Shown here piece after piece: positions 63,858 to 64,000 of a stretch of 64,000 nucleotides of DNA (position 1 is the stretch's first letter; every line of letters begins with the position of its first letter). Under the pieces are notes generated by a model that saw only the letters and a list, made by a program, of their open reading frames with translations, did not search any database and was not told the DNA's origin. This stretch comes from a virus. The DNA lies in the IMG/VR virus record IMGVR_UViG_3300025930_000007, positions 1-64,000 of that record; one strand, given 5' to 3'. A program made the translations under genes and the position numbers.

Positions 63858-63954
63858 GGAAGCGACGCGGATAGCAGGTGGCCGCAACGATTTGCTAAAT
63901 CGTCCACCCGGCACAAACCGGGTGTTGCCGGGGCAGCACCGGCCGCTTCCGCCA
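63858..63954 (+). tRNA. tRNA-Ser(GCT)
   Basis: Class II; acceptor GGAAGCG with CGCTTCC, loop TTGCTAA, variable arm CACCCGG/CCGGGTG, CCA encoded. Fourth serine tRNA. Confidence 0.87.
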
Positions 63955-63979
63955 AAATTTCTGATTCGCTTTTTTGTTC

Positions 63980-63985
63980 TTGACA
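63980..63985 (+). promoter_or_regulatory. -35 element at the window edge
   Basis: TTGACA after a T-rich run (TTTTTTGTTC, which may end the tRNA-Ser transcript). The -10 would lie outside the window. Confidence 0.4.
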
Positions 63986-64000
63986 GAAAGCGATTCATCC

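Overview
The window looks like accessory and virion DNA of a large double-stranded DNA virus of bacteria (jumbo-phage scale), about 60% G+C. It has bacterial promoters, Shine-Dalgarno (SD) sites and GTG/TTG starts, a tmRNA, 29 readable tRNA genes mostly with encoded CCA, a series of collagen-like and beta-helix fibre genes, glycosyltransferases, and a dense run of short genes for small membrane-anchored proteins. No replication, terminase, capsid or ribosomal gene is visible, so the virus family cannot be named. The bacterial assignment rests on tmRNA, SD sites and CCA-encoding tRNAs; viral origin is inferred from gene style. One gene (39837-40241) recalls a family I know mainly from giant viruses of eukaryotes, and collagen-like proteins are also common there.

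Layout. 1-22.4 kb: receptor-binding repertoire. Five genes share a near-identical ~45-residue N-terminal anchor followed by a Gly-rich hinge, collagen-like Gly-X-Gln repeats and different C-terminal domains (pectate-lyase-type beta-helices or small beta-domains). Companion zinc-ribbon, beta-sandwich and tip genes lie between them. 22.4-30.1 kb: more surface proteins, a GT-A glycosyltransferase, a SAM methyltransferase and a 1,211-residue protein with five fused GT2 domains. 30.1-35 kb: coiled-coil and membrane proteins, a CheY-type receiver, and a possible holin-like/lipoprotein pair. 35-56 kb: about 35 short genes, mostly overlapping or within 15 bases. Many products have a basic N-terminal leader ending in [Leu/Met]-Gly-[Gln/Ala/Glu] and one or two membrane helices, often at the C-terminus. 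They could be components of a virion membrane or internal body. 56-64 kb: RNA region with tmRNA, 29 tRNAs plus one irregular tRNA-like gene, at least eight other structured RNA candidates, and a few small genes (thioredoxin, metallophosphoesterase, zinc-binding and membrane peptides).

Three observations stand out. (1) Nine transcription-unit starts share one leader: a sigma70-type promoter, then a hairpin with a pyrimidine loop (CCTCCCC type), then TCCGCCC just before the start codon; in several the TCCGCC strand can pair with the SD. (2) Five tandem 91-185-base RNA elements in the tRNA array share one helical frame around tRNA-like modules; one holds a complete circularly permuted tRNA-Lys(CTT) whose acceptor strands are joined by a GAAA tetraloop. 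(3) A common N-terminal leader with an [LM]G[QAE] boundary runs through about 25 otherwise different proteins, suggesting a shared processing or sorting step.

The tRNA set is rich in Gly, Pro, Gln and Ala isoacceptors, matching the collagen-like proteins. Coordinates, pairings and translations were worked out by eye from the sequence; no database search or folding program was run.
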